In this document: piece by piece, positions 34,522-45,183 of the stretch | Numbering within the stretch: position 1 is the stretch's first letter | How the letters are laid out: each line of letters opens with the position of its first letter | NCBI RefSeq assembly: GCF_000151665.1 | Contig: NW_013171815.1 | Location: 75,153-139,152 of the forward strand | Source of the DNA: Blastocystis hominis | Taxonomy: Eukaryota > Sar > Bigyra > Opalinata > Blastocystidae | Length of the DNA: 64,000 bases | Reading direction: 5' to 3' | The notes under the pieces: model-generated | Database searches by the model: none | What the model was told of the DNA's origin: nothing | Seen by the model: only the letters and a program-made list of their open reading frames with translations | Program-made: the position numbers and the translations under genes

Positions 34522-35681
34522 ATGTCCGGCATTATGAAAGCTCTGAAAACGTCAAAGAGACGTTTGACTCAGCAGATGAAGGTAGCGATCGGTAGAGCTT
34601 CTAATTTGCTTGAACGGTAGGCAAAGCCGATGTCACGTCTGATGCCACCTTTGATATCTTGCATCGTCAGTTTTCTGATGTTGAAAAAAATCTATCTCTT
34701 TTCAACAACCAGTGCATTGCCTTAATCGGTAACATCGAGAGCTGGTGCGATACGAACAGAAAACTAGCAAATGAACTGAAACGGTTCACTAACTCTGCGG
34801 GAACCTCCTCGGATGATATGGAATCTTATAAGGACACTGTCATGAACCTTGATACGGTGCTCCAGGCTGAATACAACTACACGCGAAGAGCTCTGTGCTG
34901 TATTCTTCGTACTCGTATCATCAACCGCATCGACCGTTTATTAAAGAACGAGTTTGCGCAAGTCGGGAAGGTCGTGAAAACACGCGAACACATTATCACC
35001 GACTATGACTCCCATCGTCAAAAGTGCTCCACCTTCGAGCGGAAAGGCGATGCGGAGAAGGCGGATCGTTTCCGCCGGAAGGCGGAGCACGACAAAGAGA
35101 TGCTCGACGAGCACACCGCCTATCTGGAGGAGCGTTTTCAAGAACTAATCGACATCGGCTCTTCCATTCTCCGCATCGAGAACGCCACGCTCATCACCTG
35201 CGAAATGTACTTAGTGAAGCGCCAATACGAAGCCATGGCGGAGATCTGCAACAATCTGGGCGAGGACACTGTAGGCGCGGTCACATACGACATTGACGAC
35301 GTGATCAATCGAATTCAGGAGGGCGAAAACATCGAGTCCACCTACCAGGCTCCCGAGCTCGATCTCCCCGAACCCCGCAATTTGGAGATCCCCCGAGTGA
35401 CGGACTTCAAGGACGTCCCGCGGGAGAGACGTCGAAGCAGCGAGGATTATGATAACGGCGCGTATGAATCGCGCAGAGCTCCCAAGAAACCGCTGCCTGC
35501 GCCCGGAAAACGGAGCTATGTGGTCGCGATGTATGCGTTGGAGGCGGAGGAGGAGGGTGAGCTGTCGTTCAACGAGGGAGATCGCATTGAAGTGATTCGC
35601 AAGGATCCGAGCGGATGGTGGGAAGGACGATTGAATGGAGAGGTCGGGCTCTTCCCCGAAAACTACACGCAGCCTGCATAA
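34522..35681 (+). CDS. BAR-SH3 membrane-curvature protein (amphiphysin/Rvs167-like)
   Basis: 376 aa with an N-terminal BAR domain (RRLTQQMKVAIGKADVTSDATF, then long charged helices to about residue 220), a Pro-rich linker (YQAPELDLPEPR, KKPLPAPGKR) and a C-terminal SH3 domain (YVVAMYALEAEEEGELSFNEGDRIEVI, WWEGRLNGEVGLFPENYTQ). Such proteins bind curved membrane at endocytic sites and recruit actin or dynamin factors. One 29-nt intron at 34592-34620; the start ATG precedes SGIMKALK, which may form the amphipathic helix of N-BAR proteins. A GTTGTTTGTTGG motif about 55 bp after the stop likely marks the 3' end. Confidence 0.92.
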
Positions 35682-35799
35682 TTATGATGCGTTTTACCTT
35701 TCACGCGCGTTTGCTCAGTTCAGAAGATCTGTTGGTTGTTTGTTGGCACACATTATTTGGCTCTCCTGCGGGCAGACAGGGTACTCTTTTTAAAACGTC

Positions 35800-37224
35800 A
35801 TGCAGAACCTAAATATCGATCGAAGCATCGCACAAATCGAGGAGAAGTTACGGGGTCGGCACTGTTTGAAAGATTTGGTGATTCTCGCAAAGGAACACCC
35901 CGAAAGCATCAATCGGTTTATTTGCCTTGCTGAAGCGATCGAAGATGACTTGAACAGTCGCGGTGCGTTATTTTGGAATTGCGTCATTTCTAGACGGCTC
36001 GGTTCGTGTCACAGAAGCCAGAGAGAATTGTATTGCTTGGTTCCTAGTATGACTGTAGATGACGCGTTTTTTGTCATGACAAACATATCTGCAATGGTTC
36101 CGAAAGGCAAGTTTTCTATCGCATTTTGTGATACTTGCTTTTATCTGGACTCATCATCCAGACAGATCCGAATTGACTATTCAAAGTAGTTTTGCCATGT
36201 CCTCCTCCCGTAGTATCCGAAATATTATCAATATCGGTTCTCTCGAAATGAAGCAAGTGTCAAACACGGTGGTCGCACTCAAGTCCCCTCTGATTGTATT
36301 CGTTTTCCATTTCTATCAAGATAGTTGGGGAAACGCAAGTTAGATTGCGTGTGTCTGACGTTGGACACGAGTACTCCGAAGGAAACCTATTTCACAGACA
36401 AGAAGCGCAAAATCAAAGGAAAGGACTACTCCATCTTCATTACAATCCTCAAAACCAAATTCACGTTTTCTGTTCACTTGCTTTGCTTTCTATCTCACTT
36501 AAAGGTCATTAAGCCCGACTCCTCGTTTTTCATCAGCAACTCGAGAACAAGCTTTGTTAAATGCTATCATGGAGTTTTGCGCTGTTTGTTTGCCTTTCCA
36601 ATAGACCTCTCCTTCCTACTTGGTGCCTTGCAGACCGGGTCTGGTGATCGCCACGTCGTCCAACGTGCATTATATTCCGCACGAAGACGTGATCGCGTTC
36701 CCTTCTCTCTGAAGCGTGAATTGTAGGATGAATCTGGACCGGTTGGGAGGAGGCACGTTCGATTTCATGGTCAAAACGAGTACTCAAAAGCAGTACGATG
36801 TGTGGTTGGTGGAGTGCGGTGATGGATAGTTCACGATGGTGGCGCGGGAAGAACGAGCGTGTCTGGAAGAGTCGATTTGATTGGATGAATCGAATGTAGA
36901 TACAGCAAGGAAGTCATTCGGGAAAACCGAATTCGACGTAGAGGATGGGACGATCGGTAATTTGTAGAGGGAGGAAAGGGAAATGAGGTGGACGAAGACG
37001 ATTCGAGGTGGGGCTACCTGATGCGTGTGATGTAGTGACGACCCGTTCTCTCTACAGTCTGAAGATGAAAGCGATAAAGAGAAGGACGCAGAGGCCCTGA
37101 AAGAATTGGTGAAAGAAGATTCGGAGGAAGATGCAGATGGCAGCGATAGTCCTACTTCATTTCTAGTAAAACTGTAGGTAGTCCTGATGATGACCTTCCT
37201 TCTAAAAGGCAAAGAACGATTTAG
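35800..37224 (+). CDS. Rtt106-like histone chaperone
   Basis: Reconstructed from 13 exons (12 introns of 28-34 nt) as 353 aa. The C-terminal half fits the Rtt106 PH-like module: CYHGTSPSYLVPCRPGLVIA, YIPHEDVIAMNLDRLGGGTF, then DFMVKTSTQKQYDFTMVARE. It is followed by an acidic tail (EDESDKEKDAEAL, EDSEEDADGSDS) as expected of a histone chaperone. The N-terminal part (ARENYDAFFVMTNISAMVPKG...) would be the first PH domain. Rtt106-type proteins deliver H3-H4 during replication and transcription; SSRP1/Pob3 is an alternative relative, but the order fits Rtt106 better. TAG at 37222-37224 is followed by TGTTTGTT at 37229. One intron (about 36570-36605) itself contains a TGTTTGTT, evidently ignored. 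Confidence 0.72.
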
Positions 37225-37228
37225 CATT

Positions 37229-37236
37229 TGTTTGTT
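37229..37236 (+). terminator. TGTTTGTT 3'-end motif of the Rtt106-like gene
   Basis: Exact octamer four bases after the TAG stop codon. Confidence 0.65.
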
Positions 37237-37306
37237 AAAATCATTTTTGCAGATATCTCTTTTTGAGAATACTATTCTTCTGGTTTTTCACCGAGACTGC
37301 ATTTCC

Positions 37307-38550
37307 ATGAGTAATTCTGACTACGAAGAAGAGGGGTATAAGGGAAGACGCAAAGGGCGCTCCCTTGGTCATTCTGGTAGAAACGTCGTTAGTTTTACTT
37401 CAGGAAATTCTGGACTGACTGGCGATGCTAAAATGGATGAAGAGATTCCTTCTATCGATTTGACGCCTATGTACTTCAAAGGCTTGTTTCCTTTAATTTT
37501 GTAGGGATTATAACCCTATTAAGGAGATTCAGCGCAAACAGAATCACAACGAGGCAGAAAAGAAACGAGTCCGCAATATCAACAAATGTGTGGATGATTT
37601 GAAGGAAATTCTGGATGTACAATTGTTTCTCCTTCTACTACTCATAGAAGGCCAACATTCCTCATAAGAGCGACAAAGTTTCCACCTTGGAATCTGCTGT
37701 AACATACATGCGCGATTTAATTAAGGAACGAGACCGTCTAAACACCCATCTCGGCTGTACCCATCTTCTCTATACTTTTCACCTCCAGATGTCAGTAATC
37801 TCTTGGCCGATGGAATTGGCGGAGAAGACGAAGTTCTTTCGGACGAAGACGACAACCACTTCCTCCAGGGCGAGGTCAATCACGCCTCGCTCGGCGCCAC
37901 CGGGATCACCGTCGATTCTGCGGACAAGCCTTGCGTCATGTATCCAATGAACGCCCAAGGCGACGCTCCGACGGCAGGCGACTTCCCGTGCGACAGCACC
38001 GAAGTGAACAAGCGTGCGGTGAAGGAAATGAGTCGCAGCGTGCGTCGCAACGGAATCGATTATAAAGGCATCTGGATGAACAACAGCATGCCGTGTCTCA
38101 TCGTTCAGATCAACTCGGGCAAGTTGCTCAAAGGCAACAGCTTCTTTATGAAGCTCTTCCAGTTCGAATCCATGGAGCAGCTTAATCAGCTGTCCTTCTT
38201 CGATATCATCTCTCCGTCCGACCTCTCGCTTTTCTGGAGCGAGTACAGTCAGCTCGTCAACGCGCAGCACCAAATGATGCGATCGTTCGTTTGCCCCATT
38301 AAAAATCCCGCTACTTCGGTGAGCAGCTTTGCGACGAATGAGATGTAGATCGAGATTCCTTGTCTGGTTACCATGGGATCCATCATGGATTATGATGGAC
38401 ACGTCTTCCAGGTCGCTGCTACTTTTACGCCCTTGCAGAGAGTTGATTCCGGAGCTGGAGCCACACCGACTGCAGGACTGATGCCCGGGAATGGCCAGAG
38501 ACCGATAAAGACGGAGCCCGTTCCAAATGTTCATATTTCTAAGTTTATGT
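37307..38550 (+). CDS. bHLH factor with PAS-like domain; stop codon not in genome
   Basis: Predicted 372 aa. After an acidic/basic N terminus comes a bHLH: basic region KQNHNEAEKKRVRNIN, helix 1 CVDDLKEIL, loop and helix 2 KVSTLESAVTYMRDLI. The E-box contacts His and Glu are present but the position usually Arg in class B (CACGTG binders) is Val, so a CANNTG-type site is more likely. A PAS-like domain follows (MPCLIVQINSGKLLKGN to FQVAATFTPLQ). Introns: 37471-37504, 37617-37647, 37757-37788, 38319-38348. In the final exon the frame runs through VHISKFM without a stop into TGTTTGTT at 38555 and then across the start of the next gene. Poly(A) addition after T38550 would create TAA. Confidence 0.8.
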
Positions 38551-38554
38551 GGGG

Positions 38555-38562
38555 TGTTTGTT
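38555..38562 (+). terminator. TGTTTGTT following the stop-less bHLH gene
   Basis: Exact octamer with four bases (38551-38554) between it and the T that poly(A) would turn into TAA. The next gene's ATG is 14 bp downstream. Confidence 0.7.
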
Positions 38563-38575
38563 TACAATCATTCGT

Positions 38576-41169
38576 ATGTGCGGAATAGGAGCGCTTATTA
38601 CGGTATCCGGAGGGACGAGAGAGCAGGACCTGAAGGAAGTGAATGAAATTGCCAAGAGTATACGGAATCGAGGACCCGATTCCTTTGAACAATTAGCATT
38701 GGAAAATGAATCGATCCACTTTTTAGGATCCGTTTTGCATATGCAGGGATCCGCAATTTGCAAGCAACCATTGATCCACCCCGATGGTGATGTTTTCCTA
38801 TGGAATGGAGAAGTGTATGATGGAATTGAAGTAGAGGTGCAATGTATCTTCGCCGTAGATCCTCCCTGGTGAAAGTGACACTGAAGCTGTTTTTCGTTTA
38901 TTAAATAATGAAGGAGACATTTACAGCATCCTAAAAAGAATCAAGGGTCCTTGGGCTTTTATATATTATCGTGTTTGCCTTTATCCTTCATCTAAATCAC
39001 AGAAAACAGAGCATAAAATCTATTTTGGGAGGGATGCTGCGGGTAGGCGCTCGCTTCTCCTCCGAATTTGTGATTTGGGAGATTCCATAGTCATTGCCAG
39101 TTGTCTTCCTCGCGATACACGTCCTCTTCCTCCTCCCCACCCTGCTGTCACCTTTTCTCCCGCAGCTCGTAAAGCAATCTACGAAAACGAGCTCAACCCC
39201 ACCTGTTTCGCCACGATGGACATTGCTCCATTAGGCATTTACTCAATCGATTTCTCTTCATCCTCCCTCTTCGTAGACCTCCTTCCCTTCAATCTCCCTC
39301 TCTCGACTCTTCACGTCGACACGAATTGCTCACCGCCGCAGCGTCTCAGCGCAGCGGAAACGCTTTTATCGCTACTAGAGCAAAGCATAAGGCGAAGAGT
39401 GTCTACGATCGCTTCCCTACCTGCGACTCGCGCTGTGTGTGTGATGTTCTCAGGAGGAATCGACTGCTCGATCCTCGTCTGCGTGCTGTGTCGCGTGCTG
39501 CAGTCGCTTCACATTTCTTGTGTCATCGAGCTCGCGAATATCTCGTTTGGATCGAAGGTCGAAGCGATCGAATCGCAGTCTCTTCGACAATTGCGAGAAT
39601 TGTACCCGGATCGATACACAGCGCGTGGTTCTAGTGTTCGAATTCGATATAGTGCGGTCGTTTGCGGATATTCAACAATTATACCCTGAGCAACAATTCC
39701 GATTCGTGGAAATCAACGTAGCAAACGAAGAAGTGATGCAACACGAACACGAAATACTCGACTTCGTCTCGGTTTTTCGCTCCAAGTTCCGCTCACTTCT
39801 AGCCAGGATTTTCGCAAATGGACTTCCAAATCGGCTGTTGTTACTGGTTTCTGTCGCGAGGCAGGGGCCGATGTCTGCAATGGAATGAAGAGATCAAGCA
39901 ACAATTGTTGGAGCTGGATCAAGCTTCAAACGAGCAACGACTGACCAGCGATCCAGTCGAATCTTGTACACTCCCAACTCCCTCTGCTGACAAGTGCAAA
40001 ACTCGCAACTGTCGCAATAGCCGCGAGGAGGGGTGTAGAATGCAGATGTGTTCCAAATGCTGCATTCGTGTACAACGAAAAACCGCGGAATATAACCGGG
40101 CAAATCCCACCAAACCACGGGTTGTGCTGAAGCATTCAATTGATTTTAGAGAACGATCGAATGCCCATGTCACACGATCCCATTGGATTGCTATCCAGAT
40201 GGAATCCATTGTGAAACAACACGAAAAGCACAGTACGAAAATGAAATCGAAACGAACACCCGACACGAAACCGAAACCGAAACCGAAACCGAAACCGAAA
40301 CCGAAACCGAAACCGAAACCGAAACCGAAACCGAAACCGAAACCGAAACCGAAACCGAAACCGAAACCGAAACCGAAACCGAAACCGAAACCGAAACCGA
40401 AACCGAAACCGAAACCGAAACCGAAACCGAAACCGAAACCGAAACCGAAACCGAAACCGAAACCGAAACCGAAACCGAAACCGAAACCGAAACCGAAACC
40501 GAAACCGAAACCCGACACGAAATCGAAACCGAAACCCGACACGATATCGAAAACGAAACCAGACACGAAACCGAAACCGAAACCAAAACCAATGCTGCCA
40601 CTGAAAACCACAAGGAACATCAGCCACACAACGCTGCACAATCCCAGCGTCCAATTCCACCCGTTGCGCGAACTTGTAACGACGTGGGTCTTTCCTGCCA
40701 ATTCCACGAATATTCCCTCCAATCCAAGGTCCTCTTCTCTGGAATCGGAGCGGATGAATTGTGCGGAGGGTATGTGAGGTACCAAACCGCCTTCACGAAT
40801 GGAGGTAGAAAAGCCAGCTGGGAAGAAATGACGAAGGACTGGAGCCGTTTGTGGATTCGAAACCTGGTCGATTTTGGAAAGTCGTCTAACTCATAGGGGA
40901 GAGACGATCGATGCATTTCTGAGTTCGGAAGAGAGATGAGAACACCTTTCCTGGATGAGGATGTGAGCGACTATCTTCGAAATACGTGTTTCGATTGTGT
41001 AATGGAATGGAGTGAAACTAATGAGCAGATAGTAGATTTTTCGATTCCGAGGGGCGAGGGAGACAAGCTGATCTTGCGAAACGTTTCTTCATTGCTAAAC
41101 CTGTCCTTTTGTAAGTCTCTAAGCAAACGGGCAATCCAGTTCGGTAGTAGGATCGTAAAGTCGTCATAA
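38576..41169 (+). CDS. Asparagine synthetase domain protein (ASNSD1-like) with large repeat insertion
   Basis: 805 aa in seven exons (introns 38831-38858, 38973-39002, 39625-39652, 39772-39802, 40121-40149, 40867-40896). The N-terminal glutaminase-like part starts MCGIGALI with Cys2 and has [10 protein letters not shown] and LWNGEVYDG. The synthetase part has [10 protein letters not shown] (the usual SGGxDS Ser is Cys), [11 protein letters not shown]-like [18 protein letters not shown] and LPRGxGxK-like IPRGEGDKL, ending [10 protein letters not shown] as in ASNSD1. Two elements interrupt it: a Cys-rich segment ([14 protein letters not shown]...MCSKCC...ECPCH) and a long Glu-Thr repeat at about residues 515-597. 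The family is not proven to make asparagine. The repeat-bearing frame is fixed by the 29-nt intron at 40121-40149. Confidence 0.88.
40267..40512 (+). repeat. (GAAACC)41 perfect hexanucleotide microsatellite
   Basis: About 41 uninterrupted GAAACC units inside the ASNSD1-like coding region, with degenerate copies continuing to about 40590. In the spliced frame it encodes Glu-Thr repeats. The other plus-strand frame encodes Lys-Pro, and none of the frames has a stop. Confidence 0.97.
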
Positions 41170-41579
41170 GTGGGAGATGTGATGAATAGAGAATATAATC
41201 AGTTTATGAACAAAAGCGCTCGAGGGTCCAAAGGCACATCTGTATATAAACCAATGAGTGAAATGTGAGATTGTGAAATGTTTACAAATTTCCGATTGTT
41301 TCCTTTGACAAACACTACTCTAGAATGTATATTGAGTAATTTGGGTGAAAGGAATAAGAAAAAAGGGCGGGAAATTCCCAAATAATATTTGATGTTGACG
41401 ACTTTTATTGATTTAAGTGAAGTCCCATACTATACATTTTTAAACTATTCGAGAACTATTTCATCAAGTGATAATTGTTATCTGAGAAAAAATTCTATGT
41501 CAAATTTATATACAGAATCAGAGCTCAGATCGCATGAAGGTATATATTTTGAGTGTCTTTTTTTGAAGGTAACACTCAA
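41170..41579 (+). other. Intergenic, no gene seen
   Basis: AT-rich spacer between the ASNSD1-like and Pumilio genes, presumably 3' UTR plus promoter. No exact TGTTTGTT present. Confidence 0.5.
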
Positions 41580-44015
41580 ATGATGGGAATAAATCCATCA
41601 ATCGTTTTTGCTGGAGGACCTCGCTCCGCCTCTGCAGTCTCTGGAGGATCCCAGTACTTGTTTTAATTAGGCACTATTCCTTGTAGAGCTTCCCCATTTT
41701 ATCAAATGCAAGGACGTCCATCCTTTGCTGAATCGCTAGTTGTTAATTCGCCACTTTCTTTCGACGGTTCCAAATCTTACTTTACCCCTGGTTATAGCAC
41801 ATATAATAATGAATGCCCTCATCCTTCTGCACAGAGTGATGTTAGCTTTATTGGCTGTTTTTAGGTATAGTTTTCTCAATCTTCTGTCGGAAGGTTTTAT
41901 CCACGTCCAAGATCTGTGTATGTTTTTATAATTTAATTTTAGCTCGATAGGTCGCCTAGAGATGAATCCCATTATGACCCGTTCATCTCTTCCGGTCCTT
42001 TCATGTCTTTTGGGGATCTAGCCATGGACTCTTCTTCAACTCGCGCCTCTGCAGCCTATCCCCCCGATTCCTACTTCCATGACCGTTATACCCCCTCTGC
42101 CTCTCCCTTCCATCGTTCCGATTACTTCAGCGCGCCTCGCTCTTCGCTCCCCGACGCCTCGTCTCCCTCCTACATGCCCCCTCGGGGCCCCTCCTCGTTC
42201 GCAGCCGTTCCCTATTCGCGTTTTTCTCCGCACGAGCGAAGCTTCGAAGCGGATCCATCGCCTTCTCCGATGATTCGCAAAGGCCATCGACCCGCCTCTG
42301 CGCGATCCGAACGATCCGAGCGATCTGAGCGATCCGAGCGATCCGAGCGATCCGAGAAACCGGAGAAACTGGAGAAACCGGACAAACCGGAGGGGCTCGA
42401 CATGCAGGAGCGTTCCGAACGAATGCTTCGTCCAGGGAGATGCAGTCGATCCGAGCGATCCGAGCGATCCGAGCGACCGGATCGCGTCCTGCGTCCTGTG
42501 AGACCTGAACGATCCGACAAACTGGACAAGCCCGACAAGCCCGATAAGCTGGACAAGCCCGAGCGATCCGAGCGATCGGACCGGTCCAGACGACCCGATC
42601 CAATGATGCGTCCCATCCGAATGGACCGTCTGGACCGTCTGGACCGTCTGGATCGTCTGGATCGTCTGGACCGTCCCGATCGCTCGGATCGCTCGGATCG
42701 CTCGGATTGCTCGGATCGCGCGGGAAGCGAGCGGCCGCACTCGCGAAAGCATCGCAAGGCTTCGAAGGAGGACGGAGGCGCGGAGCGGGAAGCCGAACCG
42801 CCTTCGCTCGCGTCGCTCCGCCACGAGATCGAAGCCAACCGAGGCGAGCTTCTGACGATGGCTCTGCAGCAGAACGGATGCAGGTAGGAGTGGCGAGCGG
42901 GTTCCATCGCAGACATCTGCAGTTAGCGCTGGACCAGGAGGGAACGTCGCTGGTGGATGTGCTGTACGAAGAGATGGGCGAGCGGATCGGACTACTGATG
43001 ACCAACCAGTTCGGAAACTATCTCTTCCAGAAGATTCTGGAGATGAGCAGCGATCAGCAGCGGCGACAACTCGTAAGTCTTGCTCTTCGCTGGAGAGTGT
43101 AGCTCGTCATGGTGCAGAGCCAGCTTCGCGAAGCCTCGAAAGACGTGCATGGAACGCGTTGTGTGCAGAAGCTGATTCATGTACCCCCTCGTTTCACTCC
43201 TCACCTCCCAGCTCTGCCGCCTTCCCGACATGGTCAACCGCATCCTGGACGGTTTGTGTCCCTTCGTCGTCGAGCTCTGTGCCGATGTGAACGGGAACCA
43301 CGTGATTAAGTGCTGTCTGAAGAGCATGGCCGCCGAGCTGCGCCAGCGATTGCTCGACGAAGTGGTGGACCATTGCATCGAGGTAGAGCCGCGCCGAGGC
43401 GTTGAGAGTAGATCAGCAAGGAGATGTACGGCTGCTCGATCATTCAGAAATGCATCGAGATCGCGTCGGGAGAGAGCGCCGACCGCCTGTTCGACACCAT
43501 CGAGGCGCACGCGCTCGATCTCATGCGCGATCGCTACGCGAACTACGTCATCCAAGTTCGGATTCTCTTCTCCATTTATCGTAGTACCTAATCGAAAACG
43601 CGCGGCCGAGCGAGTCGCTGCGGTTCTGCCGCTGCGTTCTCACACATGTGGAGGAACTCTCCAAGGAGAAATGCAGCAGCAATGTCGTCGAGAAGAGTCT
43701 CAATCGAGGCGACGAAGCCACGCGCGATTCGATTATCAACGAGATCGTGAACGCTTCGGACCTTCGCTCCATGTTGCTCGATCCTGTAGGCGCCAATCTG
43801 TTCGTTCATTCGCGTAGTACGCGAACTATGTGATTCAAAAGGCTCTCGTGCTGAGCAATGCCGATCAGAGAGGGCGACTGAAGCAGGCGATCGAGCCTTA
43901 TGCGAAGGATCTCGCGGATAGCAAGACAGGGAAACACATTTTATCGAAGCTGCCCGAGTTGTGCGGCGGCGGTTCTTCGGAGCCTTCTATTCTAATTAGC
44001 AATTCTAACAAATGA
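41580..44015 (+). CDS. Pumilio/PUF RNA-binding protein
   Basis: 721 aa in ten exons. The C-terminal half is a PUF domain with about eight repeats; examples are NQFGNYLFQKILE, DVHGTRCVQKLI, ADVNGNHVIKCCL, EMYGCSIIQKCIE, DRYANYVIQYLIE, EKCSSNVVEKSL and DPYANYVIQKAL. Such proteins bind UGUR-type sites in mRNA 3' UTRs and repress or localise the message. The N-terminal half is Ser/Pro-rich, then a long RSE/KPDK/LDR low-complexity tract. Introns: 41654-41686, 41841-41870, 41916-41942, 42884-42912, 43073-43102, 43181-43211, 43383-43411, 43556-43584, 43786-43817. Several repeats are split by introns in their outer helix. The start could be either of two adjacent ATGs (41580 or 41583). Confidence 0.94.
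42302..42730 (+). repeat. GATCCGAGC / CGTCTGGAC 9-bp repeats (Arg-Ser-Glu, Leu-Asp-Arg)
   Basis: Imperfect 9-bp units produce RSE and LDR/SDR tripeptide repeats in the linker of the Pumilio protein. Confidence 0.85.
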
Positions 44016-44200
44016 ACGTGTATATTTTAGGGTGAAGATTTGTTTTATGAAGTCTTTGGAGACTTTTGTGTTCGCTTTTTGTTCGGAAACAAGCAAGGAA
44101 TCAATCAATCAAACAAACAAACAAACAAACAAACAAGCATTAGGACTAAGCAGCAATCGAACACACATGCCAACCCCAGCACGCCTTGGCTCTCACTCTC

Positions 44201-45117
44201 TTATCGCTCCTCCTTCCCCTCCTTCACTGCCTTCTTCGGAGGAAACATCAACTGGCACGAATTGGCCACCAGCTTGCTCAGAACCAAAATCGCGGCCAAC
44301 GCCAGAACCACCAGGATTACCACCGCGTAGATGCAGCCCGAAGACACCTGGTTGAGCAGGGTCTATCAATCCAGATTTTATTCTTCACCTACCACACAGC
44401 CCTGGAGAAGATGAAGAATGCACACGACAATCGCGGTAGGCCAGTACTTCGATGAATACGCTCGCAGAGTGAGGTACGTCCACAGAACATGCAGTGGCAT
44501 CACGCACAAACTCTCAATCGCTATCACTACATACAAGGACATGCAGTTGCATTGGGGCATATAGTAGTCTGCTGCATATCCAGCAGACGTGAGAGGAACC
44601 AGCGCACTAATGAATAGCACCCAACTGTAAATCGTACATGCTGAACACGGTGAGCAGTCCAGTGCCCATACCGGCGCCTACAAAGATAACCATCAACCAT
44701 AGCTAAACCTACAGACAGAGAGCTTGAAAAGCTCCGTAGGAGCTGTAATGGAGAGAGGAATATCCACTTCGTTCAACTTTTTGCATGAAAAATTCATAAA
44801 CTTATAGACAAACGGGCGCAACAGCTCAAAAAAAAGTATCGACAGAACCATGGAAACCGGAAGTGGAGGAGTCTACGAGTGGGACTGAAATCTTGCGTGT
44901 TACACTCCAAATATTCCATATTGAGAATATTGCCCCGCTTAACACAAATGATAACATACTCCACAGGAATCTAAATCATCACTCACGGAATCACCGAGCC
45001 ATACCCGAACAGACTGACTACCAAAAGATAGGGTCGTCTGGACACCGTGGTCACGTAAAAGATGGATGAAGGCCCAAAGGCTATCAGTAGCGATCCTACT
45101 AACAAAGGAAGACCCAT
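44201..45117 (-). CDS. APH-1, gamma-secretase subunit
   Basis: Multi-spanning scaffold of the gamma-secretase intramembrane protease. The 251-aa reconstruction opens GLPLLVGSLLIAFGPSSIF (APH-1 N termini have FIAFGPA), contains a glycine-rich segment GAGMGTG equivalent to the GxxxG helix and the two conserved membrane histidines in MPLHVLW and VCILHLL, with six or seven hydrophobic segments and a basic tail. Five introns of 30-35 nt are needed; the 35-nt one near 44665-44700 is the least certain. Presenilin, nicastrin and PEN-2 are not in this window. Likely in endosome/ER membranes. Downstream of the stop lies a TTTG repeat at about 44110-44137. Confidence 0.78.
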
Positions 45118-45183
45118 CGGCAAGAATAAAACACTCAACGAAAAAAAGTGAGCGATCCTTTCATTCAACAAACACTGTTGCAA

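Noticed and set aside
36570-36605. TGTTTGTT inside the Rtt106-like gene as a possible 3' end
   Set aside because: It lies within a 31-nt intron and the conserved domain continues past it. A similar case occurs in a TFIIIC-subunit intron near 45660.
39818-40777. Lys-Pro repeat reading of the GAAACC array
   Set aside because: The spliced frame through the 29-nt intron at 40121-40149 gives Glu-Thr and continues into the conserved [11 protein letters not shown]; the Lys-Pro frame does not.
44110-44137. AAAC/TTTG tandem repeat as a possible telomere-like or CRISPR repeat
   Set aside because: Only a few short tetranucleotide units between two convergent gene ends, better explained as expanded 3'-end motif.
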